Source: Clostridia bacterium (lineage in GTDB: Bacteria; Bacillota; Clostridia; Oscillospirales; Butyricicoccaceae). From it: DNA of 6,703 bases. Shown in pieces: positions 1 through 5,416 of this stretch (position 1 is the stretch's first letter; every line of letters starts with the position of its first letter). The position numbers were made by a program, and so were the translations under genes. The stretch covers positions 1 through 6,703 of the forward strand of contig CAAFJY010000171.1 in assembly GCA_900763355.1 (NCBI GenBank). The letters are read 5' to 3'. The notes beneath the pieces are model-generated. The model was not told the origin of the DNA and did not search any database. It saw nothing but the letters and a program-made list of their open reading frames with translations.

Positions 1-869
1 AGCCTTCCGCCCCTCAGGCACCGAAACCGACCAAAAAAGACAACTGGGTGCTTCCCATGATCCTTGGGATCGGCGGCATCCTGCTCGTCCGCTTTTTGCG
101 AAAAGACGCGCATTTCCACGGATTTGTCGCAGTCCTGTTCTCTGTGCTCCTCGGGGCCCTTCCGGTCAGCTGCATCATCGCAGGTATTTGTCTGCTGTTT
201 TCCAACGTATCCGCAAAAAGCAAACAGAACACTGCCGCGCAGAAATATGAGCAGGAAAAAGGCCGCTATCCGGACAAGCTGGAAGCTTATCAAAGCAAAG
301 TACAGGCCACCAATGCAGAAAACGCGAAACGCCAGGCGGAACGTGCTATTCTCCAGGCGAACATCAACGCTGTGGAAAAGCAGTCTGTTTCCAGCCGCGC
401 AACGCTGGACAGATTATATTCCGCGAATATCGTTCACCCTAAATACCGCAATCTGAGTGCGATCAGCTCCCTGTATGAATACATCGATACAGGTCGCTGC
501 GCGCAGCTGGAAGGGTCCGCCGGTGCATACAACCTGTTCGAAAATGAGGTCCGTCTCGACCACATTCTTTTGAAATTGGATGATGTGATCGAGAAGTTGG
601 ATTCCATCCGCCAAGGGCAATACCAGCTCTATACAGCGATCACCGAGGGCAGTCAGCGAACGGAATCCCTCCTGGAATCCGTGGCGCAGGAAGTCAAGTA
701 TGTGTCCGCTTCCGGGCAGGAAACGGCAAAACGGCTCACAGATATGGCCGCCAGCGAAGAGATCATTGCTTATAATACCGAGCGCACACAAAAGGAACTG
801 GAATACTTCAATCGCATGCGCTACCGTCTGGGGGACTATAATAAGGTCTGGGACAATTACCGCCCCTGA
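1..869 (+). CDS. Membrane-anchored coiled-coil protein of unknown function, 5'-truncated by the window edge
   Basis: The frame is open from the left edge (first full codon at 3) to the TGA at 867-869, giving 288 visible residues. A GTG at 48 could be read as a start, but it has no ribosome binding site, and the codons before it encode a Pro/Lys-rich linker (PSAPQAPKPTKKDNW), so the true start probably lies upstream. Visible residues 16-32 and about 39-67 are hydrophobic and look like two membrane segments. Residues about 72-130 are rich in Lys, Glu, Gln and Ala and look like a coiled coil. A core at about 133-215 (LDRLYSANIVHPKYRNL, then YEYIDTGRCAQLEG and YNLFENEVRLDHI) resembles a recurrent uncharacterised clostridial protein family, as I recall it. 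The Pro-rich linker before a membrane segment often follows an N-terminal zinc ribbon; that part is not visible. Base composition is lower in GC than the neighbours (27/60 G+C at 241-300 against 43/60 at 4021-4080). Function unknown. Confidence 0.85.
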   Translation, partial: PSAPQAPKPTKKDNWVLPMILGIGGILLVRFLRKDAHFHGFVAVLFSVLLGALPVSCIIAGICLLFSNVSAKSKQNTAAQKYEQEKGRYPDKLEAYQSKVQATNAENAKRQAERAILQANINAVEKQSVSSRATLDRLYSANIVHPKYRNLSAISSLYEYIDTGRCAQLEGSAGAYNLFENEVRLDHILLKLDDVIEKLDSIRQGQYQLYTAITEGSQRTESLLESVAQEVKYVSASGQETAKRLTDMAASEEIIAYNTERTQKELEYFNRMRYRLGDYNKVWDNYRP

Positions 870-894
870 GTCTTTGCTTCTTTCTTAATATGCA

Positions 895-920
895 AAAAAG
901 CCGCCCGGGGGCGGCTTTTT
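895..920. terminator. Bidirectional intrinsic terminator between convergent genes
   Basis: A perfect 11-bp inverted repeat (895-905 AAAAAGCCGCC, 910-920 GGCGGCTTTTT) with a CGGG loop forms a GC-rich hairpin flanked by A on the left and T on the right. On the + strand it is followed by TTTTTCTTTTT, 26 bases after the stop of the coiled-coil gene. On the - strand the A-run becomes a T-run, 27 bases after the stop of the metal ATPase. It can therefore end transcription from both sides. Confidence 0.9.
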
Positions 921-946
921 CTTTTTGCAGAAGCGGAGCGGAGCGC

Positions 947-2809
947 TCACACCTGCTGATTTTTGGTATACAGCGCCCGGGTGGCGTTGAGCACCGCCAG
1001 CACCATGACGCCCACATCGGCGAAGATGGCCCACCACATATTGGTGACGCCCATCGCCGTGAGGATCAGGCACACGGCCTTGACCGCCAGGGCAAAGACG
1101 ATGTTCTCCTTCACGATGCGCACCGTCCGGCGGGCGATGCCCATGGCCAGGGGGAGCTTGCGGGGGTCGTCGTCCATGAGGACCACGTCGGCGGCCTCGA
1201 TGGCGGCGTCGGAGCCCATGGCCCCCATCGCCACGCCCACGTCGGCGCGGGAGAGGACGGGGGCGTCGTTGACGCCGTCGCCCACAAAGGCCAGGCTCTC
1301 ACCCTTGACCTGCTCCCCCAGGAGAGCCTCCACCTGCGCCACCTTTTGCTGCGGGAGCAGACCGGCAAACATTTTGTCCACGCCCAGCTCCCGGGCCACG
1401 GGTCTGGCCGCGGCTTCCAGGTCGCCGGTGAGCATCACCGTCTGGCGGACGCCCCGGCGCTTGAGGGCGGCGATGGCTTCTTTCGACCCGGCCTTTGGCT
1501 GGTCGGCGATGACCACACAGCCCAGATACTGCCCCTCCCGGGCCACATAGACCTGGGTCCCGGCCTGGGCCACGTCGTCGGCCTTCAGCCCCAGGCGGGT
1601 CATGAGCTTGCGGTTGCCGGCGGCCACGGCTTTGCCGTCCACCTGGGCGGTGACCCCCTCGCCGGGGATCTCCTGCACATCGCAGACGGTGTGGGCCGAA
1701 AGCTCCCCGGTCCACGCCTCCCGCAGGCAGCGGGAGATGGGGTGATTGGAATACTGCTCCGCCAGGGCGGCCTGGGCCAGGACGTCCTCCTGGTTCACGC
1801 CGGGCTGGGCCAGGGTCTCCCGCACCCGGAAAATGCCCTCGGTGAGCGTCCCTGTCTTGTCAAAGACCACCGTGGTGCAGCGGCCCAGGGTCTCCAGATC
1901 GTTGGAGCCCTTGATGAGGATGCCCCGGGCAGAAGCGCCCCCGATCCCCCCAAAAAAGGACAGGGGGATGGAGATCACCAGGGCGCAGGGGCAGGAGATG
2001 ACCAGGAAGGACAGCGCGCGGTAGATCCAGTCCCCCCACAGGGGGGCCTTTCCCGCGATGAGGAGAACCACCGGCGGCAGCACCGCCAGCGCCAGGGCCG
2101 CGATGCACACCGCGGGGGTATAGACCTTGGCAAACCGGGTGATGAAGCGCTCGGAACGAGCCTTTTTCATGGAGGAGTTCTCCACCAGCTCCAGAATGCG
2201 GGAGACGGTGCTCTCCCCATAGGGCTTGGTGGTCTGGACCCGGAGGAGGCCGGCCAGATTGACGCAGCCGGAGAGGACCTCGTCCCCCGGGGCCACATCC
2301 CGGGGCGCGCTCTCGCCGGTGAGGGCGGCGGTGTTGAGCGAGGACGTCCCCTCCACCACCCTGCCGTCGATGGGGACCCGCTCGCCGGGGCGGACCACGA
2401 TGACGCTGCCCACCTCCACCTCGTCGGGATCCACGGTCTTTTCCCCCTCCGCCGTTTCGAGACAGGCGGAATCGGGCCGGATATCCATCAGGTCCGAGAT
2501 GCTCTTGCGGCTCTTGCCCACGGCCACGCTCTGGAAGAGCTCCCCCGTCTGGTAAAAGACCATGACGGCCACGGCCTCTTCCATGTTCCCCAGGGCCACC
2601 GCTCCCACCGTCGCCACCGCCATGAGGAAGTTCTCGTCAAAGATCTCCCCGGAGCGGATGCCGTGGAGGGCCTTCAGCAAAATGTCATAGCCGATGAGGA
2701 AATAGGGCGCCAGCCACGCCCAAGCGGGGGCCTTCAGCACCTGGAGCGCCAGGGCCAGCGCGGCCGAGACCAGGATGCGGACCAGGATCTTTTTCTGTTT
2801 TTTGCTCAT
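947..2809 (-). CDS. cadA: P1B-type heavy-metal-exporting ATPase (Zn2+/Cd2+/Pb2+), lacking an N-terminal HMA domain
   Basis: This inner-membrane pump couples ATP hydrolysis to export of divalent metal ions. Numbered from the ATG at 2809 (620 aa): actuator-domain TGES at 164-167, CPC metal-binding motif in a membrane helix at 273-275, phosphorylation site DKTGT at 317-321 (Asp317), the P1B HP signature at 356-357, TGD at 461-463 and hinge motif GDGVNDAP at 510-517. Eight membrane segments can be placed at about 8-26, 29-47, 59-77, 78-95, 229-252, 262-289, 568-587 and 589-609. Lys577 and Asp598 in the last two helices align with ZntA Lys693 and Asp714 as I recall them, placing it in the Zn/Cd/Pb subgroup (P1B-2) rather than with copper pumps. 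It is shorter than CadA/ZntA because the HMA domain is encoded by the gene upstream. A GTG at 2818 adds three residues, but it lies inside the ribosome binding site of the ATG at 2809. Last gene of the operon. Confidence 0.96.
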   Translation of the reverse strand: MSKKQKKILVRILVSAALALALQVLKAPAWAWLAPYFLIGYDILLKALHGIRSGEIFDENFLMAVATVGAVALGNMEEAVAVMVFYQTGELFQSVAVGKSRKSISDLMDIRPDSACLETAEGEKTVDPDEVEVGSVIVVRPGERVPIDGRVVEGTSSLNTAALTGESAPRDVAPGDEVLSGCVNLAGLLRVQTTKPYGESTVSRILELVENSSMKKARSERFITRFAKVYTPAVCIAALALAVLPPVVLLIAGKAPLWGDWIYRALSFLVISCPCALVISIPLSFFGGIGGASARGILIKGSNDLETLGRCTTVVFDKTGTLTEGIFRVRETLAQPGVNQEDVLAQAALAEQYSNHPISRCLREAWTGELSAHTVCDVQEIPGEGVTAQVDGKAVAAGNRKLMTRLGLKADDVAQAGTQVYVAREGQYLGCVVIADQPKAGSKEAIAALKRRGVRQTVMLTGDLEAAARPVARELGVDKMFAGLLPQQKVAQVEALLGEQVKGESLAFVGDGVNDAPVLSRADVGVAMGAMGSDAAIEAADVVLMDDDPRKLPLAMGIARRTVRIVKENIVFALAVKAVCLILTAMGVTNMWWAIFADVGVMVLAVLNATRALYTKNQQV

Positions 2810-2813
2810 ACCG

Positions 2814-2821
2814 ATCACCTC
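2814..2821 (-). promoter_or_regulatory. Ribosome binding site that sets the ATPase start
   Basis: On the - strand GAGGTGAT (2821 to 2814) lies with six bases between its AGGTG core and the ATG at 2809-2807. The alternative GTG start (2818-2816) is part of this motif and has no good site of its own, so the ATG is preferred. Confidence 0.7.
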
Positions 2822-2845
2822 ATATGCGCCCCGGGAGCGCGGTCA

Positions 2846-3064
2846 TTAGAACTCGATATCGCAGTCGCTTTCCACCTTTTTGCAGGCCTTCAGGACGGCG
2901 GGCATGACCACGGCGGGGTCGGCCCCTTCGGCAAAGGTCACCTGCATCTTCTGGGTCATAAAGCTGACCGCGGCGGCGGCGACACCCTCCACCTTATTGG
3001 CAGCGTCTTCCATCTTGGCGGCGCAGTTGGCGCAGTCAACTTCGATCTTGTAGGACTTTTTCAT
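2846..3064 (-). CDS. Free-standing heavy-metal-associated (HMA) domain protein
   Basis: A 72-residue soluble protein with a single HMA (ferredoxin-like) metal-binding fold. The metal motif is DCANC at residues 10-14 (Cys11 and Cys14), in the first loop after the first strand (KKSYKIEVD), followed by the helix AAKMEDAANKVEGV. An acidic residue directly before CxxC is typical of Zn/Cd/Pb-binding HMA domains such as that of ZntA (GMDCAAC), and differs from the Thr/Ser-rich MxCxxC of copper carriers. Two further cysteines (Cys61, Cys68) and an acidic tail (ESDCDIEF) could add ligands; this is an inference. The ribosome binding site AAGGAG (3078-3073) stands eight bases before the ATG. The ATPase, which lacks this domain, starts 36 bases after the stop, so this protein probably serves as its detached metal-delivery or sensing domain. 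Confidence 0.93.
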   Translation of the reverse strand: MKKSYKIEVDCANCAAKMEDAANKVEGVAAAAVSFMTQKMQVTFAEGADPAVVMPAVLKACKKVESDCDIEF

Positions 3065-3126
3065 GGTGATTTCTCCTTTTCACAGTTCTTTTTTTGATTT
3101 CCGGTTGATTTTTGGAATGCAGAGGG

Positions 3127-3504
3127 TCAGCTTTCCTCCAGATGCTCCATGCCCAGCGCGAGGATGCTCCGCACATGATCGTCGTCCAGGGAATAGAAGA
3201 TGCTCTTCCCCTCCCGGCGGAAGCGGACCAGCTTTGCGTCCTTGAGGATGCGGAGCTGATGGCTCACCGCCGACTGGGTGAGCCCCAGCAGACGGGCGAT
3301 GTCGCAGACGCACAGCTCGCTTTCGAACAGAGCATAGAGGATGCGGATGCGGGTGGAATCGCCAAAGACCCGAAACACCTCCGACAGGTCATAGAGCCGG
3401 TCGTCGTCGGGCATCAGGCTGCGGACCCGGGCAATGCGCTCCGGGTGCTCGTGCTGCTGCTGGCAGGTGGGGGCGTTTTCCCCGTGGATGATGATCTCTT
3501 GCAT
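3127..3504 (-). CDS. ArsR/SmtB-family metal-sensing repressor
   Basis: A 125-residue dimeric winged-helix repressor expected to hold the operon off until Zn(II), Cd(II) or a similar ion binds. The start at 3504 is chosen because AAGGGAG (3518-3512) lies seven bases upstream; the in-frame extension to 3555 would run into the operator. Metal-site residues: ELCVCD at 63-68 (Cys65, Cys67, Asp68) is the alpha-3 metal box. Cys14 and His18 (with His20) in the N-terminal arm match the spacing of Cys14/His18 in Synechococcus SmtB. Asp108, His110, His121 and Glu124 reproduce the D-x-H...H-x-x-E alpha-5 zinc site. The recognition helix region is LTQSAVSHQLRILKDAKLV (75-93), followed by the wing RFRREGKSIFYSL. 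It is the first gene of the operon and is probably autoregulated through the palindrome at 3543-3568. Family and role are clear; the exact metal is inferred. Confidence 0.95.
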   Translation of the reverse strand: MQEIIIHGENAPTCQQQHEHPERIARVRSLMPDDDRLYDLSEVFRVFGDSTRIRILYALFESELCVCDIARLLGLTQSAVSHQLRILKDAKLVRFRREGKSIFYSLDDDHVRSILALGMEHLEES

Positions 3505-3511
3505 GGCAGAA

Positions 3512-3518
3512 CTCCCTT
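3512..3518 (-). promoter_or_regulatory. Ribosome binding site that sets the repressor start
   Basis: AAGGGAG on the - strand, seven bases before the ATG at 3504-3502. It supports the 125-residue form over the 142-residue reading from 3555. A 6-bp hairpin (3523-3538, GCCGCC/GGCGGC) lies just upstream in the leader. Confidence 0.7.
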
Positions 3519-3542
3519 CTCTGCCGCCGCCCGGCGGCCACA

Positions 3543-3568
3543 AACATTTGAACAACTGTTCATGCGTT
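3543..3568. promoter_or_regulatory. ArsR/SmtB-type 12-2-12 operator of the metal operon
   Basis: The core is a perfect palindrome TGAACA-AC-TGTTCA (3549-3562). Extended to 12-2-12, the half-sites AACATTTGAACA and (reverse complement of the right arm) AACGCATGAACA agree at 9 of 12 positions. TGAACA-N2-TGTTCA is the known core of operators bound by SmtB, ZiaR, CzrA and related sensors. The site covers the expected transcription start (about 3563) just downstream of the -10 box, so a bound repressor would block RNA polymerase. Confidence 0.88.
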
Positions 3569-3569
3569 T

Positions 3570-3597
3570 AATATAGCACGTTTGCGGGGAATGTCAA
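3570..3597 (-). promoter_or_regulatory. Sigma-A promoter of the metal operon
   Basis: On the - strand the -35 box is a perfect TTGACA (3597-3592), followed by a 16-base spacer and the -10 box TATATT (3575-3570), preceded by TGC as an extended -10. Predicted start is near 3563, giving a leader of about 60 bases for the repressor gene. A-tracts (AAAAA at 3607-3603, AAAAAA at 3616-3611) just upstream could act as an UP element. Confidence 0.85.
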
Positions 3598-3619
3598 CCC
3601 CCTTTTTGGATTTTTTCTT

Positions 3620-3770
3620 TGGGGAGGGGGGACCCCTGCGGGGAAACCCCGCTTTCAAGCGGTCCCGGGAAGCCGCGGGCGCGCAGTGCGCGTCCCTACG
3701 GGGTGGAGGGGCCTTTGCGGGCCGCTCTCCGCCCGCGGATCCATTTTCCCCGCCTTGCGGCGCGGGGCGG
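3620..3770. repeat. GC-rich, hairpin-dense intergenic stretch, possibly a dispersed repeat
   Basis: This is the central part of the 331-bp gap between the divergent operons. No convincing gene is seen. Several inverted repeats are packed together: GCGGGG-AAA-CCCCGC (3638-3652); CGCGCA-G-TGCGCG (3680-3692), which extends to nine pairs with one G-T; CCGCGGGC (3673-3680) with GCCCGCGG (3731-3738); and GCGGGC (3717-3722) with GCCCGC (3731-3736), which competes for the same right arm. None is followed by a T-run, so they are not typical terminators. The motif around 3665-3702 (GCCGCGGGCGCGCAGTGCGC followed by GTCCCTACGGGG) resembles short palindromic repeats I recall scattered between genes in Oscillospiraceae, but a copy number cannot be established from one window. 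Confidence 0.45.
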
Positions 3771-3783
3771 AAGGTGGTATAAT
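3755..3783 (+). promoter_or_regulatory. Extended -10 promoter of the deacylase operon
   Basis: A perfect TATAAT (3778-3783) is preceded by TGG (3775-3777), which makes a consensus extended -10. A weak -35 (TTGCGG, 3755-3760) stands at the ideal 17-base spacing. Predicted start is near 3790, giving a leader of about 46 bases that holds a CGCCCC/GGGGCG hairpin (3803-3818) just before the purine-rich ribosome binding region. Confidence 0.8.
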
Positions 3784-3835
3784 CATCCCATCATCCATCA
3801 CGCGCCCCAATGGGGGCGGGAACGGGGGAAGGACC

Positions 3836-5416
3836 ATGTACGATCTCATCATCCAAAATGTCCGCATCGCGGACGGGACAGGGAACCCCAGCTATCATGC
3901 CCGGGTGGCCGTCTCCGGCGGGAGGATCGCCGCCATCGGGCGGACGCTCACCGGGGCAAAAGAGGTGCTGGACGGAGGCGGGCTCACCCTGGCCCCGGGC
4001 TTCATCGATGCCCACAGCCACCACGACCTCATGCTGGAGCGGGAGCGCACCTGCCGCCACGCTCTGGAGCAGGGCGTCACCACCATCATCGGCGGGATGT
4101 GCGGGGAATCCCCCATGCCCCTTTCCCGGGAGCACATGGAGGACGGTCTCCGGGTGTGCGGGGAGGAAAAGGCCACGGCGGAGAGCCGGGAGGCCCGGCT
4201 GGACACCGGCCGCTATCTGGACTGGATCGCGGGGCCCATGGGGGCCAACATGGCCTTTTTGGTGGGGCACGGGAACCTCCGGGCGGCGGTGATGGGCTAT
4301 GAAAACCGCCGTCCCACCGCGGAGGAGCAAAAGCGCATGGAGGAACTCCTGCGCCAAAGCATCCGGGCGGGGGCCTATGGCATCTCCTTTGGCCTGATCT
4401 ATCCCCCGGGGAGCTATGCCGGCCGGGAGGAGCTCACCGGCCTGTGCCGGGCGTGCGCCGAAGAGGGCGGGCTCTTCACCGTCCATCTCCGCAGCGAGAA
4501 CCGGGCGCTGGTGGAGGCGGTGGACGAGATGCTCACCGTGGCCCGGGATTCCGGCTGCAAGGGCATCATTTCCCATCACAAGGCCACCGGCGGCCCCCTG
4601 TGCTGGAACAAGACGGCGGCCACCCTGTCCATGATGGACCGGGCGGCGGCAGAGGGCCTGGATATTTTCTGCGACCAGTATCCCTATACGGCCTCGGCCA
4701 CCGGGCTGTCCACCAATATCCCCGGGGAAATGCACGCCCTGGGGGTGGACGCTCTGGTGGAAATGCTGCAAAGCCCCGCGGGAAGGGAAGCGCTACGCCC
4801 CCGCATCCTGGAGAGCAAGACCCCGGAGGAGCAGTTTGTCTACACCATGATCGGCCATTCCCCCTCCCATCCGGAATACGCGGGGAAAATGCTCAACGAC
4901 CTGGCCCGGGAGCTGGGGGTGGACCCTTATGATCTCCAGTGCGATCTTCTGGCCCAGGACCGGTTGAGCACCGGCGCCATTTTCCACACCATGTGCGAAG
5001 AGGACGTGGAGCGGGTCATGCGCTGGCCCCGGTGCATGGTGGGCACCGACGGGGCCTTTGACCCCGGGCAGAAGGGGGCGCACCCCCGGACCTTTGCCAC
5101 CTTCCCCCGGGTGCTGGGGCGCTATGTGCGGGAAAAAGGCGTCATCTCCCTGGAGGACGCCGTGCGGAAAATGACCTATCTCCCCGCCATGGTCTATGAT
5201 CTCCCTACAAAGGGCCTCATCCGGGAGGGGATGGACGCCGATCTGGTGCTCTTTGACCCGGAGACCATCGCCGACCGGGCCGATTATGCCCATCCCGACG
5301 CCCCCTGCGTGGGGCTGCGCTGGGTGATGGTGGCGGGGCAGATGGCCGTCTGGGACGGGAAGTCCACCGGTGTCCTGGCAGGGAAGCAGCTGCGGTATGC
5401 GGGGAGTGTCCGATGA
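3836..5416 (+). CDS. N-acyl-D-amino-acid deacylase (D-aminoacylase)-type amidohydrolase
   Basis: A 526-residue cytoplasmic, metal-dependent amidohydrolase that probably removes the acyl group from N-acyl-D-amino acids. The small N-terminal beta-sandwich part (MYDLIIQNVRIADGTG, typical of the superfamily) leads into the TIM barrel at GFIDAHSHHD. Likely metal ligands and catalytic residues, compared with Alcaligenes D-aminoacylase from memory: His60 and His62 (HxH), Cys89 in GMCG (the bridging-Cys position), His217 in TVHLRSE, His247 or His248 in ISHHKATG, and the catalytic Asp405 in VGTDGAF. All are present, so the enzyme should be active. The C-terminus (GLIREGMDADLVLFDPETI) closes the sandwich as in other members. 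The start at 3836 is chosen because the family N-terminus begins there and GGGGGAAGGA lies directly upstream; an earlier in-frame ATG at 3686 would run through the promoter. It heads an operon and overlaps the next gene by four bases. The exact acyl-D-amino acid substrate cannot be told from sequence. Confidence 0.92.
   Translation: MYDLIIQNVRIADGTGNPSYHARVAVSGGRIAAIGRTLTGAKEVLDGGGLTLAPGFIDAHSHHDLMLERERTCRHALEQGVTTIIGGMCGESPMPLSREHMEDGLRVCGEEKATAESREARLDTGRYLDWIAGPMGANMAFLVGHGNLRAAVMGYENRRPTAEEQKRMEELLRQSIRAGAYGISFGLIYPPGSYAGREELTGLCRACAEEGGLFTVHLRSENRALVEAVDEMLTVARDSGCKGIISHHKATGGPLCWNKTAATLSMMDRAAAEGLDIFCDQYPYTASATGLSTNIPGEMHALGVDALVEMLQSPAGREALRPRILESKTPEEQFVYTMIGHSPSHPEYAGKMLNDLARELGVDPYDLQCDLLAQDRLSTGAIFHTMCEEDVERVMRWPRCMVGTDGAFDPGQKGAHPRTFATFPRVLGRYVREKGVISLEDAVRKMTYLPAMVYDLPTKGLIREGMDADLVLFDPETIADRADYAHPDAPCVGLRWVMVAGQMAVWDGKSTGVLAGKQLRYAGSVR

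Noticed and set aside
48..50. GTG at 48 as the true start of the first gene
   Set aside because: There is no ribosome binding site before it, and the frame stays open to the window edge with a plausible linker sequence.
890..3097. A 735-codon open frame on the + strand, antisense to the ATPase
   Set aside because: It mirrors the ATPase, whose motifs are unmistakable on the other strand. Its translation is dominated by Gly, His, Asp and Arg with no recognisable domain, as expected from the antisense of a GC-rich gene, and it includes the terminator hairpin.
3065..3126. A separate promoter or terminator between the repressor and HMA genes
   Set aside because: The 62-base gap has T/A-rich tracts and a repeated TTGATTT, but no convincing hairpin plus T-run and no -35/-10 pair on the - strand, so one transcript is more likely.
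3505..3555. 17-residue N-terminal extension of the ArsR-type repressor
   Set aside because: It would place the start inside the operator palindrome and at or before the predicted transcription start. The ATG at 3504 has a good ribosome binding site.
3600..3770. CRISPR array or tRNA in the intergenic region
   Set aside because: There are no evenly spaced direct repeats and no cloverleaf with an acceptor stem and CCA; the symmetry is purely palindromic.
3686..3835. 50-residue N-terminal extension of the deacylase
   Set aside because: It would run through the structured repeat and the TATAAT promoter. The family N-terminus (YDLIIQNVRIADG) begins at 3836.
3810..4302. Alternative-frame open frames across the deacylase gene, on both strands
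   Set aside because: They are shadows of a GC-rich gene: Arg/Gly/Pro/Ser-rich translations without motifs, overlapping a complete enzyme with all its catalytic residues.
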